From Sthenelais limicola (Eukaryota > Annelida > Polychaeta > Phyllodocida > Sigalionidae), in the NCBI GenBank assembly GCA_942159475.1, contig OW804097.1, positions 9,605,002 to 9,669,001 on the forward strand: a stretch of 64,000 nt of DNA. Direction: 5' to 3'. The notes under the pieces were generated by a model. That model worked only from the letters and a program-made list of their open reading frames with translations, was not told where the DNA came from and did not search any database. The position numbers and the translations under genes were made by a program. Positions 32,551-43,588 of this stretch are shown here, in pieces (the stretch's first letter is position 1; every line of letters begins with the position of its first letter).

Positions 32551-32785
32551 GAGTCAGATTATCAGAAAATGTACAATGGGCTGCTCTACACATTTAGTAA
32601 ATTCTGCTAAATTAGGCTGCAATTTGGTCAATACTAGGTAAATCCGAGTATATTCGGCATTGCATTGATTCTAGCAATCTGTTTGGTTAGGTTGAACTGT
32701 ATTTTGAACTTTATTTTCGTTTGAAATTTGGGTTATTTGAAAAGATTGTTGAAGGTGAATTGTACATTTTCTGGTGACTTCATCC
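32551..32785 (+). mobile_element. M1 element, subfamily B
   Basis: Left end GAGTCAGATTATCAG, right end CTGGTGACTTCATCC (variant end). This copy combines both end modules. Confidence 0.86.
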
Positions 32786-32871
32786 AAATATCACTGATAG
32801 ACACAGCGACTAGGCAGTGTACATCGAGTGATATAAACTCCCGCCCGTCATATTCTCACTCCTCCTCAGGC

Positions 32872-32972
32872 TACAGCAGCAGCAGGGAGAAGGAGTTCCT
32901 CCAGGGTAGACCCTGGATGGTATTGATCGGACGCTGGTCTATCTCTCCATGTCTTGGCAACCGCCCTGTCAC
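32872..32972 (+). other. Weak exon candidate
   Basis: A pyrimidine-rich acceptor-like CTCACTCCTCCTCAG precedes ~100 bp open in one frame, with a donor-like ACT|GTAAGA. The encoded peptide (starting YSSSREKEFLQGRPW) matches no family I recognise, and a tandem repeat follows directly. Low confidence. Confidence 0.15.
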
Positions 32973-32999
32973 TGTAAGATACCAGCCGTTAGGCCAAGC

Positions 33000-33308
33000 A
33001 ATGTAAGACAAGCAAACGTTAGGCCAAGCAATGTTAGACCAAGCAAATGTTAGGCCAAGCAAGACAAGACCAAGCAAATGTTAGGCCAAGCAATGTAAGA
33101 CCAAGCAAACGTTAGGCCAAGCAATGCAAGACCAAGCAATGTAAGACCAAGCAATGTAAGACCAAGCAAATGTTAGGCCAAGCAATGTAAGACCAAGCAA
33201 ATGTTAGGCCAAGCAATGTAAGACCAAGCAAACGTTAGGCCAAGCAATGTAAGACCAAGCAAACGTTAGGCCAAGCAATGTAAGACTAAACAAACGTTAG
33301 GCCAAGTA
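33000..33308. repeat. ~31-bp tandem repeat
   Basis: About ten units alternating GTTAGGCCAAGCAATG and TAAGACCAAGCAAA. The last unit abuts an M1 copy. Confidence 0.92.
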
Positions 33309-33310
33309 AT

Positions 33311-33453
33311 GGGTCAGATTTTCAGAAAATGTACAATTGGCAGCTCTACACATTTAGGAAATTCTGCTAAATTAGGCTGAAAAATGATGAATACCGGGTA
33401 TATCTGAGTATATTTGGTATCACATTGATTTAAATATCAGTTCTGTTATGTTG
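33311..33453 (+). mobile_element. M1 element, subfamily A, 3'-truncated
   Basis: Starts GGGTCAGATTTTCAG and ends at TTCTGTTATGTTGAA; the right ~90 bp is missing. Confidence 0.82.
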
Positions 33454-33947
33454 AAACAAGAAAGACTTGACAAGATACATACAGATCAGTGTGATTTGTT
33501 TATGATTCTGCAAATAAATTTGGGCAAGTGAAAAAGGATGTTGGGCAAGTAAATCTTGGCTGCCACTTGCCCAATGAAGTTGGTATGTTTTTTTCGAGCC
33601 CTGCCTACCAGATTATGACTTATTGGGCACAATTCAAACCCAGCACAGCAAGTCAAATATTGATTATAGTTTTGCTGAAGCACCTCCTCTGCCTCTCCTA
33701 TATCCATAATAGAAACATGGCCGAAACATGGCAACAGAGGGTCCTGGGGGAAATCAGCATTAAAGCACATTGTTTACCCCAAGTATATGCCAAGGTACCT
33801 TCTGGCAAATATACAGTCATCAGGGAGGCATAGATTATGTTATAAACTATGTTTTCAGTTTTCCACGCGTACCATTCTGTAGTTCTTATATAGACATGCA
33901 TGTGTTGCAAGGGTAGGGAGCTGGGAGGAGGTCAGTGGTTGTACCTA

Positions 33948-34142
33948 CAGTCTAGGCCCAAACCCTTGTGATTGGACGCCTACTTCGCTATTCGGTTTCT
34001 TGGCATGGGACTAGGCGTTCTAATGGAATGGGATTGTAATATTTTGTTGCGGTCTTAATGGAATTATAATGGCACTTTGCGGTTTGAGGCGAGAGGCTTT
34101 CCCTCCGTTTGAAGGGCCTTTCTCATCTTTGGGCCTAGGCTG
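33948..34142 (+). mobile_element. H element, full length
   Basis: Reference H copy with both ends: CAGTCTAGGCCCAAA and TTTGGGCCTAGGCTG, inverted (one mismatch). The 195-bp body carries ATTGGACGCCTACTTCGC and GAGAGGCTTTCCCTCCGTTT. A CAG tip suits hAT-type elements, but no 8-bp duplication is visible. Confidence 0.75.
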
Positions 34143-34167
34143 CCTATCCCTGTGTATGGAGGAGATG

Positions 34168-34308
34168 GGGCAGGGTATCAGACACTGTACCATCAGCAGC
34201 TTTAGATCTGTGTTAAATTCTGTATTTTGAACCTTATTTTGGTCTTAAATTCAGCTTTTTTGAGAGGATTTGTTAAGGGAAATTGTATATTTTCTGGAAA
34301 GTTCACTC
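34168..34308 (+). mobile_element. Diverged M1 copy with internal deletion
   Basis: Loose matches: GTACCATCAGCAGCTTTAGA, then GTATTTTGAACCTTATTTTG and AAATTGTATATTTTCTGG. Confidence 0.5.
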
Positions 34309-34451
34309 ATAGCTAAATAATCTGACAAATTTAATCAAAATATAAGAAGTTTGAATGATTGTTAATTTACTGAATCTAAATACTGAATAGAAACTCAATT
34401 TTGGAGAATACTTTGCCATTCCTCCCTTAAATCTTTTTTGACAGGGACACA

Positions 34452-35250
34452 TTTTTTTTAAAGAAATTTTATTGGAACTTTTTTCATACAATGATAATCT
34501 CACAGCTTCCAAATAAACATCATTCTACAGAGTTTTTTTACCTCCTAGTAATTTTAATACATTTAACTCGATTTAATCCGCAGGTGAACTAGATTTTAGG
34601 CGTTTGTTTTGTTTCTATGATGACACATATTTGTATGTACACAATAAACGCTTAATTTTTTTTTTCCCCTCTAAACAACAAGAAATTGAGCTACTCGATT
34701 AATAAAATACACGTAGCAAGTATATCAATCAATATACAGTTTTCTATTTGACAACCATACTAGTGGTGTGCCTTCGATTACAAATACCAGTCGTTATTGG
34801 TTTTCAGGTATTTTTTTATATCAGACCATGATTTTTTACGAATTTCAGAAGGTAACTTATTCCATAAAACTGCTCCAATATAATGGGGTGATTTCTTCAC
34901 CTTTTCCAATTTGGGAGTAATTACCTTTAGGACAGGCCCTTCATTAACACGTGTGGCGACTGGTACATCTTTTAAATTCTCCTGATTTAACTGCATTCTA
35001 TACATAATACCTAGGATCACAATCTTATACCACTTTTCAAGGGTTGCAATTCCACAATCTTCACATAAATCCTCCTTATTTCTAATGTCATTTGGATAAA
35101 TAATCCTTACTGCTCGGTACATAACCCTTTGCAGTTTGTTTCTTAAGTCAACTGACTGACATTGACGGCAGTAAATGAATAGCTGTTCTGTGATTGGTTG
35201 ATTTGAAATATATTTGTGCCTAGTTGTAGACCAGCTATAGGAGCTGCACT
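34452..35250 (-). pseudogene. 3' end of a LINE (non-LTR retrotransposon) ORF2 plus 3' UTR
   Basis: The frame is open from about 35250 to a stop at 34778. It contains LRNKLQRVMYRAVRIIYPND, then CGIATLEKWYK, a VATRVN.GPVLKV segment and VLWNKLPSEIR, the pattern of the region after the reverse-transcriptase domain in CR1/Jockey-type LINEs (family knowledge, no search done). The apparent start codon at 35122 is internal, since coding resemblance continues upstream of it. The catalytic RT motif (YADD-type) and the endonuclease are absent, so this is a 5'-truncated copy, the usual outcome of target-primed insertion. After the stop, about 320 bp of 3' UTR ends with CCAATAAAATTTCTTTAAAA near 34455. 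The truncation point lies close to a ~37-bp direct repeat (35241-35277 and 35308-35344). Confidence 0.7.
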
Positions 35251-35344
35251 AAACAGCCTGTTAAAGCTTCATACAATAATAGATGGTAGTATACTACCCA
35301 AGCTCTAGGGGCTGCACTAAACAGCCTGGTAAGGCTTCATACAA
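35241..35344. repeat. Direct repeat pair
   Basis: GAGCTGCACTAAACAGCCTG followed by TTAAAGCTTCATACAA occurs at 35241-35277 and again, with few changes, at 35308-35344. Confidence 0.7.
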
Positions 35345-35531
35345 CAAGCCTATGGTCCAATCTCATCCCCATGAAAGGCAGTTAAGGACGTAAATAAAAA
35401 GCCCGTGGTTACAGAGACATAATTTACTGGACTGTTATTGTTGGGTTATGGCGGCATTGCTACGTGGTCCTGGTTCCCGGGCAGACATGAGAGGGCGCTA
35501 CAGGACATCAAGCAGTCATGTGACTTTAATC

Positions 35532-35645
35532 TGTGATGTGTTTCAGGAAAATGAGTCACAAGTCACAAAATTGGTAATTTTTCAAATGTCTTTATCACAA
35601 GATCTCCTTATAGGAATGTTTTCATTTCTTGACAAGCAAGTGTTC
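35532..35645 (+). mobile_element. M2 element, truncated
   Basis: GTGATGTGTTTCAGGAAAAT then AGTCACAAGTCACAAAATTG, to TATAGGAATGTTTTCATTTC. Confidence 0.7.
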
Positions 35646-35662
35646 CTAGTAGAAGCAATAGA

Positions 35663-35799
35663 TGGAACCTAGCAAGGGGGAAGTCTGTACACTTGTTATT
35701 GACCGAGGGAGCGCGGGAAGTTAGAGGGCGTTAGCCCGAGATCTTCTGTGCTCCCGAGGTCACTAACAAGTGTACAGACTTCACCCGAGCTTTGTTCCA
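35663..35799. mobile_element. Foldback element
   Basis: Arms of about 42 bp (35663-35704 and 35758-35799) pair around AAGTCTGTACACTTGTTA / TAACAAGTGTACAGACTT with a 53-bp loop. TATTTATTACACCCC follows the right arm, similar to TTATTACA motifs near the P elements. Confidence 0.65.
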
Positions 35800-35997
35800 T
35801 ATTTATTACACCCCATTAATAAATAAAAAATATAAATAATTAAAAATAAAAGAAGTAATTTACGTTTTGGGCGGACCTACTTGTTGTATGTCCCCAGGGT
35901 GACATAACTCACATGTTATGCACCACTTTGACCAAGTGTGACATACAATGCTGAAGGTATAGGAAGCAACAGCACAGGGGTGTAATAAATGCATATA

Positions 35998-36180
35998 CAG
36001 TCTAGGCCCAAATATGAGAGAGTCCCTTCAAACGAAGGGACAGCCTCTCGCCTCAATCCGCAAAGTGCCATTATAATTCCATTAAGTCTGCAAAATGTCA
36101 GTATATTCCCATTAAAACGCCTAGTCCTAGCCAGAAAACCGATTAGCAAAGTAGGCTGACATACCATTCTTATCTCACCT
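35998..36180 (-). mobile_element. H element
   Basis: CAGTCTAGGCCCAAA start, then GTCCCTTCAAACGAAGGGAC, GCCTCTCGCCTCAATCC, CGCCTAGTCCTAGCCAG; the far terminus is eroded. Confidence 0.72.
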
Positions 36181-36291
36181 AAGGGTATGGACCTGGAGTG
36201 TATATCAAATTCCAATATTGTGTAATAAATCAATACGTTTCTGAGGTCATCCTGAGTAGTATATTTAGTTTTCTCAAAACCGTATGTGTAG

Positions 36292-36526
36292 GGGTCAGAT
36301 TATCAGAAAATGTACAATTGGCAGTTGTACATATTTAGTAGTTTGTGCTAAATTAGGCTGCAATGTGTTCAATATTAGGAAAATTCGAGTGTATTCGGCA
36401 TTGCATTGATTCTAACAATCTGGCTGGTTAGGTTGAACTGTATTTTGTACTTTATTTTCGACTGAAATTTGGGTTATTTGAGAAGATTGGTGAAGGTGAA
36501 TTGTACATTTTCTGAAAATCTGACCC
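36292..36526 (+). mobile_element. M1 element, subfamily B
   Basis: Full length with non-palindromic duplication GTAG at 36288-36291 and 36527-36530, one of the clearest boundary cases. Confidence 0.92.
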
Positions 36527-36677
36527 GTAGACACAATTCTTCCAGGTTATTCCTGTTTAATTATAACTTTTCAACTATTAATATGCATACTTAATGTTAA
36601 GTATCATCTAATCTATCATCTAATTCACAAAACATTTGTACATGTGTCTATCAGTTTGTCACTTTCTTCCTATATAT

Positions 36678-36906
36678 GGGTCAGATTTTCAGAAGATGTA
36701 CAATTGGCAGGTCTATACATTTAGTAAATTCAGGTAAATTGGGCTGAACAATTATGAATACCGGGTATATCTGAGTATATTTGGTATCACATTGATTTAA
36801 ACTATCAATTTGTTTATGTTAAACTGCATTTTGAAACTCATTTTTGTCTTAGATGTGGGTTAGTTGAGAGGATTGGTGAATTGTACATTTTCTGAAAATA
36901 TGACCC
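36678..36906 (+). mobile_element. M1 element, subfamily A
   Basis: Full length; ATAT at 36674-36677 and 36907-36910. Confidence 0.88.
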
Positions 36907-37310
36907 ATATGTAATACATTGGCAAATACAGAATTGTATATTCAAAGTAGAGTGACATATTGATTTACCCGCCCATCCACCCCCCCCCCCCTACCCTTAA
37001 TGGACCATTCCCCAGCCACGTGACCAGTGTCCTAGAACCAGGTCAATCACATATTCTCAGAAGTAATGCAATTACCAAGGCCTGCTGCAAATTACCACTA
37101 TTGGTATAAAGGCAGATTCTGATGACGTCATCACTATGTGTTATATTACACACACGTGACATCACGTGGTCTCTGGGGACGCCCAGTGGTCAACGGTGAA
37201 TAAGGCCAAGCTAAATACACGTTAGTGTCCTCACATAAACCCTTGGTGTTTATAATTGGCCTTTATTGTTTCTCTAAGGTGTAACAGGAGTTCTTGAGGG
37301 CAATAAACAT

Positions 37311-37540
37311 GGGTCAGATTTTCAGAAAATGTACAATTGGCAGCAGTACACATTTAGTAAATTCTGCTAAATTAGGCTTCAATTTGGTCAATACTAGGTA
37401 AATTCGAGTATATTCAGCATTGCATTGATTCTAGCAATCTGTCTGGTTAGGTTGAACTGTATTTTGAACTTTATTTCCGTCGGAAATGTGGGTTATTTGA
37501 GAGAATTGATGAAGGTGAATTGTACATTTTCTGGCGACCC
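37311..37540 (+). mobile_element. M1 element, subfamily B
   Basis: Left GGGTCAGATTTTCAG, right CTGGCGACCC, a shortened variant end; flanks ACAT and ATAT. Confidence 0.86.
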
Positions 37541-38019
37541 ATATAATGAATACATTCAGGTGACTTCTGGTCAATGCATTGTTAGACATGACATGCACGT
37601 TAGTAGATACCTACCTATCCAGTACGTTAACGTGTGTTAGTGGGTAGAGGGTTATTTCCACGGAGGTGGAACCTTTCGCGAGCGACTAGCATTGATTGGT
37701 ATGTACAGACTTTTCTTTTCATTCCATGTACTTATTCTCTCTTTAGTCCTCTCGCCTGCGAACTGTTCATTTCATTAGTTAATTTCAGAACATTCATGCT
37801 GAGTGGCCTTAGTCATACATATAGGCACTTTGATTTCAAAATCACGAAATAGAATTCGTAGTGGAAAGCTGAGCACCATGTGTCAAATAACAGTTCTTCC
37901 ATGAGTACTTTTGGATTCTTAAATACGTATTGTTGGTAGTATATACCCATAGTGATACGGATCCTTACACTATTGGCGGTAGATATTGTCTTTATATCTC
38001 ATTGCTGGAATTATTTCCA
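37541..38019. other. Unassigned interval
   Basis: No gene or family call. Confidence 0.4.
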
Positions 38020-38355
38020 ATAGGGGACTTGCATAGCCGCCATTTTGAATCTTGATTCGCATGGAATTTAATGGGACTAATGGTACAGTATAAAATCGAT
38101 GGAAAACATGGAATATTCATCAATGCTTCATTGTCATTATCCATGTGTTATACATGCCGCCATAGCAGAAGTTCCCATCTTTCCCATCATGCATTTAGTT
38201 TTCATAGAACATTTATAAAAGCTATGATATTGGTAAAAACATTTTTTCAATTGTCGATAAAAATGTTGCTAAATATGTGTATGTCAGACCTGAACTGAAT
38301 CTCCCCCAGGATGCACTGTAACAGACATGCGCAGTGGCACATGCAAATCCCCTAT
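38020..38355 (+). mobile_element. T element, full length
   Basis: Termini ATAGGGGACTTGCAT and ATGCAAATCCCCTAT are inverted copies (one mismatch) enclosing 336 bp. Right after the left terminus comes AGCCGCCATTTTGAATC, a strong YY1-like motif; near the right end is GCGCAGTGGCACATGC. It is non-coding. The left ~75 bp resembles the unit tandemly repeated at 55385-55930. Confidence 0.7.
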
Positions 38356-38534
38356 AATATATTAGTTAACCCTGGTCTAGCGTTAGACACGTGCTGCCCC
38401 CATGCGGACAATGAAGGAGTTAATGAGGGAAGATTTCACAGTTTGTTCCGGAAATGGGAAAGTGCAATTTGGGCTTTGCGCATGCGTGGTGTGAACGCGT
38501 TTGAGGGGCGTCTCATGACAAGTCGATATTGGAA

Positions 38535-38642
38535 TGGACTGAGGGAAGGGGCAGAGGGAGCGGGAGGAGGGAGGGGGAGCGGGAGGGAGGGGGAGGAGGG
38601 AGGGGGCAGAGGGAGGGAGGGAGGAGGGAGGGAGGGGGATCG
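38535..38642. repeat. G-rich tract
   Basis: GGGAGGAGGGAGGGGGAGCG-type repeat with many runs of three or more G, so quadruplex formation is possible. Confidence 0.8.
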
Positions 38643-38659
38643 ATTTTAACCATTCCCTC

Positions 38660-39001
38660 GCCCCGAGCAAAGCTGCCTCGTTCCTCGCCTATTTCCCCGT
38701 TGGTTTAAAGTCATTAAGACATTGGAACTTAAAATCTCCAAAACCTCAAGAATGTTTTGAAGTCAGAACTTTAAGAACTTTGGAGAAATCGCTCCGTCGT
38801 ACAAGTCCGTTCGTTTATATGAAACACGATGAATTATTTCTGTAAATTTCTTCAGAGAGTATTTAGGGCGTTTATGATGTGAATGGATTAATTACTTATT
38901 TCCATTAACACGAAATTCGAGCTGTTGACTGATTCATTCGAGTGGCAATAACACTTTTGTTTATGTGAGGTTAGGAAGCAGAACAATTATTTCTCTTAAC
39001 T
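38660..39001. other. Unassigned interval
   Basis: Nothing recognised. Confidence 0.4.
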
Positions 39002-39213
39002 GGGTCAAGTTTTCAGAAAATGTACAATTCACCTTCACCAATCCTCTCAAATAACCCAAATTTCAGACAAAAATAAAGTTCAAAATACAGTTCAACCTAA
39101 CCAAACAGATTGCTAAAATCAATGCAATGCCAAATATAATATATGCAGTTTAATTTAACAGAATTTACTAAATGTGTACAGCTGCCAATTGTACATTTTC
39201 TGAAAATCTGACT
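39002..39213 (-). mobile_element. M1 element, subfamily B, internal deletion
   Basis: GGGTCAAGTTTTCAG to GAAAATCTGACTA; about 20 bp missing near the TATACTCG block. Confidence 0.82.
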
Positions 39214-39398
39214 AACTATCAAAAAGAGCTAGCCATAATATTTACTTAAAAAATGCATGAGCTAGTTCTTCCATGGAAATAAAATCCAAGCCTTTATTTG
39301 AGCTGTGTTGGGCGTGTTCCGTCTGAGATAAGAAACTGGAAGAATTACTTCAGTAAATTATTTAATCAAATCTGTTCAACCAAAACGAGCAAACTGGC

Positions 39399-39449
39399 TT
39401 ATTTGAGAAGATTAGTGAAGGCGAATTGTACATTTTCTGATGACTTCAA
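39399..39449 (+). mobile_element. M1 end fragment
   Basis: TTATTTGAGAAGATTAGTGA then AATTGTACATTTTCTGATGA. It sits between two copies of TTCCATGGAAATAAAATCCA (39271 and 39472) flanked by similar sequence, i.e. within a duplicated ~110-bp segment. Confidence 0.7.
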
Positions 39450-39801
39450 GAATGGATTCATAAACTATTTCTTCCATGGAAATAAAATCCAGGCTGTTAT
39501 TGTCGGGCGTGTTGGTCTGAAATAAGAAACTGGGGGAAATTATTTCAGTAAATTATTTAATAAAATCAGTTCAAGCAAAACAAGCAAAACTGTTTTGGTG
39601 GATAGGGTGTGTCCTGCCAGGCTACAACGTTGACATGGGACTGTTGTCACGGAGGGTGTAACACTAGACCCACGTCTTCCTGCGTCTGTAACTTTACCCT
39701 CTATTGCTTTCATTTATTATTTAATTTTATTTAAAAGGTTGGTTTTGATGATGGGAATTCCTCCGTATTCAAATCAACAGATCGAAAAGTATTTTCTCAA
39801 A

Positions 39802-40060
39802 TGTCACAGGAAAATGAGTGAAAAATCGCAAAGAAAAGATATTTATTTATTTTTTTTTTAGCAAGAACCCGCTAGTAACATGAAAACATGTCTATCGCTA
39901 ACTCTCTTTTTTTTTCTTTTTTTTAAAAAACAAAAAAAGATAAAATATAGAAATACTTTTTTATATTTTGATGTTCACTGTTATTCACTTGATGAAATCA
40001 TTTCAAATGTGATGATATCTCAAAATCAATTTTTTGCGACTTATGACTCATTTCTCTATA
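39802..40060. mobile_element. M2 element, diverged
   Basis: CACAGGAAAATGAGTG left and GCGACTTATGACTCATTTCT right, with AAATATAGAAATACTT inside; shortened interior. Confidence 0.65.
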
Positions 40061-40359
40061 CCATATTAATAGGTAGAATATATCTAACTAAGGTTTCTCC
40101 ATTATTGAATGTGAAGATTGGGGTGAGAAATATTATCAAGATGAACAAAATGTTAAGAAAATGATTGTGAGATGATGCGAAAGGACTCGCTCATTGTTGA
40201 ATATTGGATGACGTAGTACCCGGATGGTGTTTGACACACGCAATGCATCATGGTTGCTGTTGTTACGGTGCACTCTGGGAGGTCCATTAACAAGCCATGT
40301 CTATATTTAGAAGGCAGCAAAACAGCAAAATAGGGTTAACTGTCTCAATATGAGCTGCA

Positions 40360-40425
40360 CAGTCTAAGCCCAGAGCCTCTCAGATTAGATGATTGGACGC
40401 CTACTGCGCATACCATCCAAATAAG
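40360..40425 (+). mobile_element. H element, left-end fragment
   Basis: CAGTCTAAGCCCAGAG then GATTGGACGCCTACTGCGC. Confidence 0.6.
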
Positions 40426-40512
40426 GTATAAATGTCTCAAAGCGATCTTTAATGATATAGAACAGACAAATCTATTCATCCTTTTTTTTTTTTTTTACAA
40501 ATTTGGTTTGTA

Positions 40513-40733
40513 CATAATGTACAATTAGCAGCTCTACACATTTAGGAACTTCTGCTAAATTAGGCTGAAAAATGAAGAATACTGGGTATATCTGAGTATA
40601 TTTGGTATCGCATTGATTTAAAGTATCAGTCCTGTTATGTTAAACTGCATTTTGAGCTCATTTTTGTCTTAAATTTGGGTTATTTGAAAGGATTGGTGAA
40701 GGCGAATTGTACATTTTCTGGAAATCTGGCCCA
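40513..40733 (+). mobile_element. M1 element, subfamily A, eroded left tip
   Basis: GTACAATTAGCAGCTCTACA onward; right end CTGGAAATCTGGCCC followed by ATAT. Confidence 0.82.
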
Positions 40734-40750
40734 TATACTCAACATTGAAC

Positions 40751-40850
40751 CAGTCTAGGCTCAGAGACGATCAGATCAGATAAGAATAGTATGTCAGTGA
40801 TTGGACGCCGGTAAAGGCTTCCCCGGCCTTGGAGTATAGTAGTCGTAATG
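40751..40850 (+). mobile_element. H element, left-end fragment
   Basis: CAGTCTAGGCTCAGAGACG, GATCAGATCAGATAAGAAT, TCAGTGATTGGACGCC. Confidence 0.6.
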
Positions 40851-41284
40851 GGATGTGGGGGATGTAGAGTGAGCTGGCTAGAGGTAGCGGCCTTGACCTT
40901 CACCTCCGCGTCCCTATATAGTAATCACGTGGTTGCGTGTGTGTTACTTGTGGAGGATGGGGGGGGGGGGAGAGTGGGGTGGGCAGGCACACAACATGTG
41001 CTTTATATACTTTTTTCAAATAAATTTCATTCAGGTCACATTATACATACTACTGCATTGTTCTTCAGCGATCCTGACATATAGTCTATAGATTATGGTA
41101 TCATAACGCTAAAAAACAACAGCTCCAACCTAAGCGACTGAATACAAAAGGCTGCCCGAACTCTGTCTGTACTACAAGATTTATTTTGTAATAGCTGAGA
41201 ATTCACAACAAGTCGTCAAATTCTCTTGCATGGTCTTACACATCACTGTACTTGTGATTTGTTGTTCATTTATCAACAAGAGTT

Positions 41285-41500
41285 GACTCATTTGGAGCGA
41301 GAGGCTTTCCCTCAGTTTGGAGGGACTCTCTCAACTCTCTAGACTGGCAAGGCCGTCCCTCAGTTTGGAGGTATTCTTTTTAATTCTGAGCCCAGTTTGG
41401 AGACCTCTCAGGTTGGAGGGACTTGTATAGCTCCGAGCCCAGACTGGAGAGGTTGTCCCTCAGTTTGGAGGGATTGTCTCAACTCATCTAGGCCAAGTTA
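41285..41500 (+). repeat. Degenerate ~52-bp H-derived units
   Basis: Four decayed units with GGCTTTCCCTCAGTTTGGAG and GAGCCCAGACTGGAGAGGTT; relatives of 13660-14248. Confidence 0.75.
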
Positions 41501-41756
41501 AACCTACGTGTAGGCGCTGGGGGGAGTAAGAGCCTGCAGTACTACTGAGGGTGAGTGGTGAACTGTGAGTAGTAGATGGAGACGGTGGTTTGTAGCCGGC
41601 CTCACATTCACTCTCTCTGGGTCACCCTCTTGCACCAAGCCGCTAACTCTACAATAATAATGTTTATTATTTGTCATTATTGAATTAGAACAAATAGGTG
41701 CTAATGTTCTGCTGTATATATAGTAGATGTCTTCCAGTGTATATCTTAACATCAAC

Positions 41757-42082
41757 ATAAACTGCCTCCCTCTCAGCTCTCCCGCCCTTGATATAACCTT
41801 CAATGTGTTGATAAGGGCGTAAAGCAACCAATCTCACTCACTCACTCCCTCTCAGCTCTCCCGCCCTTGATATAACCTTCAATGTGTTGATAAGGGCGTA
41901 AAGCAACCAATCTCACTCACTCACTCCCTCTCAGCTCTCCCGCCCTTGATATAACCTTCAATGTGTTGATAAGGGCGTAAAGCAACCAATCTCACCCACT
42001 CACTCCCTCTCAGCTCTCCCGCCCTTGATATAACCTTCAATGTGTTGATAAGGGCGTAAAGCAACCAATCTCACTCACTCAA
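41757..42082 (+). mobile_element. Compound element C, four-unit array
   Basis: Four ~81-bp units of CTCCCGCCCTTGATATAAC, CTTCAATGTGTTGATAAGG and AAGCAACCAATCTCACTCAC, nearly identical, starting with AACTGCCTCCCTCTCAGC as in the other copies. Confidence 0.8.
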
Positions 42083-42099
42083 TTAAAAAAAAATAAAAA

Positions 42100-42330
42100 A
42101 TGAGAAGACCGTGTACAAGTCTACGCGGTACAAAAGTCGTCTGCTCCCAGCTCTGGCCTTCCATTGCGCGCGCACTCCGCCATTGATCCTTGGATACCAA
42201 TGACGTCACTAGGCCCGGCGTTGCTAAGCAACTCTTTCCTTGATGGAACACCACTCATCAGTCGTAGCGCCACCTCGTGGTGCCTTCCCGCGATGCCTGC
42301 CTTCCCAACTATCCACATGTTTTGCCGTGA
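42100..42330. promoter_or_regulatory. CpG-rich patch with a CRE-like site
   Basis: Locally CpG-rich for this window, with ACCAATGACGTCACTAGGCC (a perfect TGACGTCA next to CCAAT) and TTGCGCGCGCACTCCGCCAT. No exon or transcript is identifiable, so a promoter call is tentative. Confidence 0.25.
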
Positions 42331-42464
42331 CTAGACGCTGGCTTTTTAATTTCTTGTTCTGTCAGTCAGGGTTGTTTACGCGCATGTTTGTGAATGGCTG
42401 GCCATTGGGCTGTGATTAGGGAGGCCGGGGGGAGGGGGGGGGGGGTCTGTAAGCTTACGGTCAC

Positions 42465-42730
42465 TCTGTCTGTCTGTGTGTCTCTTTCATTTACCTCTCT
42501 GTCTGTATGTCTCTCTCATTCTCTCTCTCTCTCTCTCTCTCATTCTGATGATTCTCTCTGTATCACTCTCTTTCTCTCTCTCTTTTCCTCTCTGTCTCTT
42601 CCGCTCTCTCTCTCTTCCTCTTTCTCTCTCTCTTCTCTGTCTCCGCTTTCTCTCCCCTATCTCCCTCTGTCTCTCTCCTCTCTCGGTCGCTCTCCTCTCT
42701 CTGTCTGTATGTCTGTTTCTGTTCATCTCT
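42465..42730. repeat. CT microsatellite
   Basis: Imperfect (CT)n with CTGT interruptions. Confidence 0.88.
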
Positions 42731-42734
42731 CGTA

Positions 42735-43505
42735 AATTACTCTTAGGATATCATTTAGCTTAATAGAAAATATTAAAATCGCCAAATTCAATGACCGAAA
42801 TATTAGGCCTACCTCTTTACAGATCGGACAATGGCTTTTACCATCGCTCCCCTCCCCCTCCAACCCCCTCCCCCTCCAACCTCATTAATACCCCAGAACG
42901 GTTGTCATAGCTACTGACCCAGAAACCCGCCATATTCAGGTCACTTCCTCCTCCCGCTTCCCCATTCAAGGCGTTTCTACCGATACCATATATCCACATC
43001 TACCTGCTCCGCATATAGAGGCTGATATAAGGTATAGAGGTTGCTGGGGCAGTGAATAGGTGCTTTGTGTGGGCTGACTGCCGGGGCTGACTGATCTATG
43101 TCAATCGACCGCCCATAAAGGGGTGACCGCCATCCTAGCGTCTTAAATATGTAACACTCATCTCATTGACTTCTTTGGCGAGTGTGTGGGTGAAAATGTC
43201 ACCAGCTCTACACATACACAAATGCACGCTTCCGTTGTGAGCACGCGCATTGGCCAAAAGTGAGTCAATAAAAGTACATGGTGGGAGTATATATTATATA
43301 TAAAGATTGTTATTCAAGTATACGAAAAAGTTCAAAGGTCAAGGGGGAGTTTATAAATAAAAGGCTTAAAACATTAAAATGTACAAATCAATTAATGTGT
43401 ACTCTTTAAGAAATTCCTATGATGTCATAACACAACTCTAGTTCCAATTACCCTCACTAAGTCACCTAACATCCCACTAAACACAGACTAACCTAGAGGG
43501 AAAAA
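42735..43505. other. Unassigned interval
   Basis: Nothing recognised beyond short C-rich runs. Confidence 0.4.
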
Positions 43506-43508
43506 GAC

Positions 43509-43588
43509 TGGCCAATGGGGGGGGGGGGGTCGAACCCACGACATTCGCGTTATTAGCACGACGCTCTAACCAACTGAGCTAACCGGCC
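43509..43588 (-). tRNA. tRNA-Ile(AAU)-like gene with poly-C expansion in the T arm
   Basis: Minus strand reads GGCCGGTTAGCTCAGTTGGT, then TAGAGCGTCGTG, anticodon loop CTAATAA (anticodon AAU), CGCGA and GTGGGTTCGA. Acceptor strands GGCCGGT and ATTGGCC pair with two G-U wobbles, and discriminator A follows. D arm, anticodon arm and internal promoter boxes match animal tRNA-Ile(AAU). The 3' half of the T stem is replaced by a 13-C run, adding about six bases (80 nt against a usual 74) and leaving a mismatch. There is no intron. It could be a decayed tRNA, a tRNA-derived repeat, or a good gene with a sequencing error in the homopolymer. Confidence 0.8.

Noticed and set aside
42121..42318. 65-codon minus-strand frame in the CpG-rich patch
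   Set aside because: No homology recognised; a CpG-rich patch gives open frames by chance.
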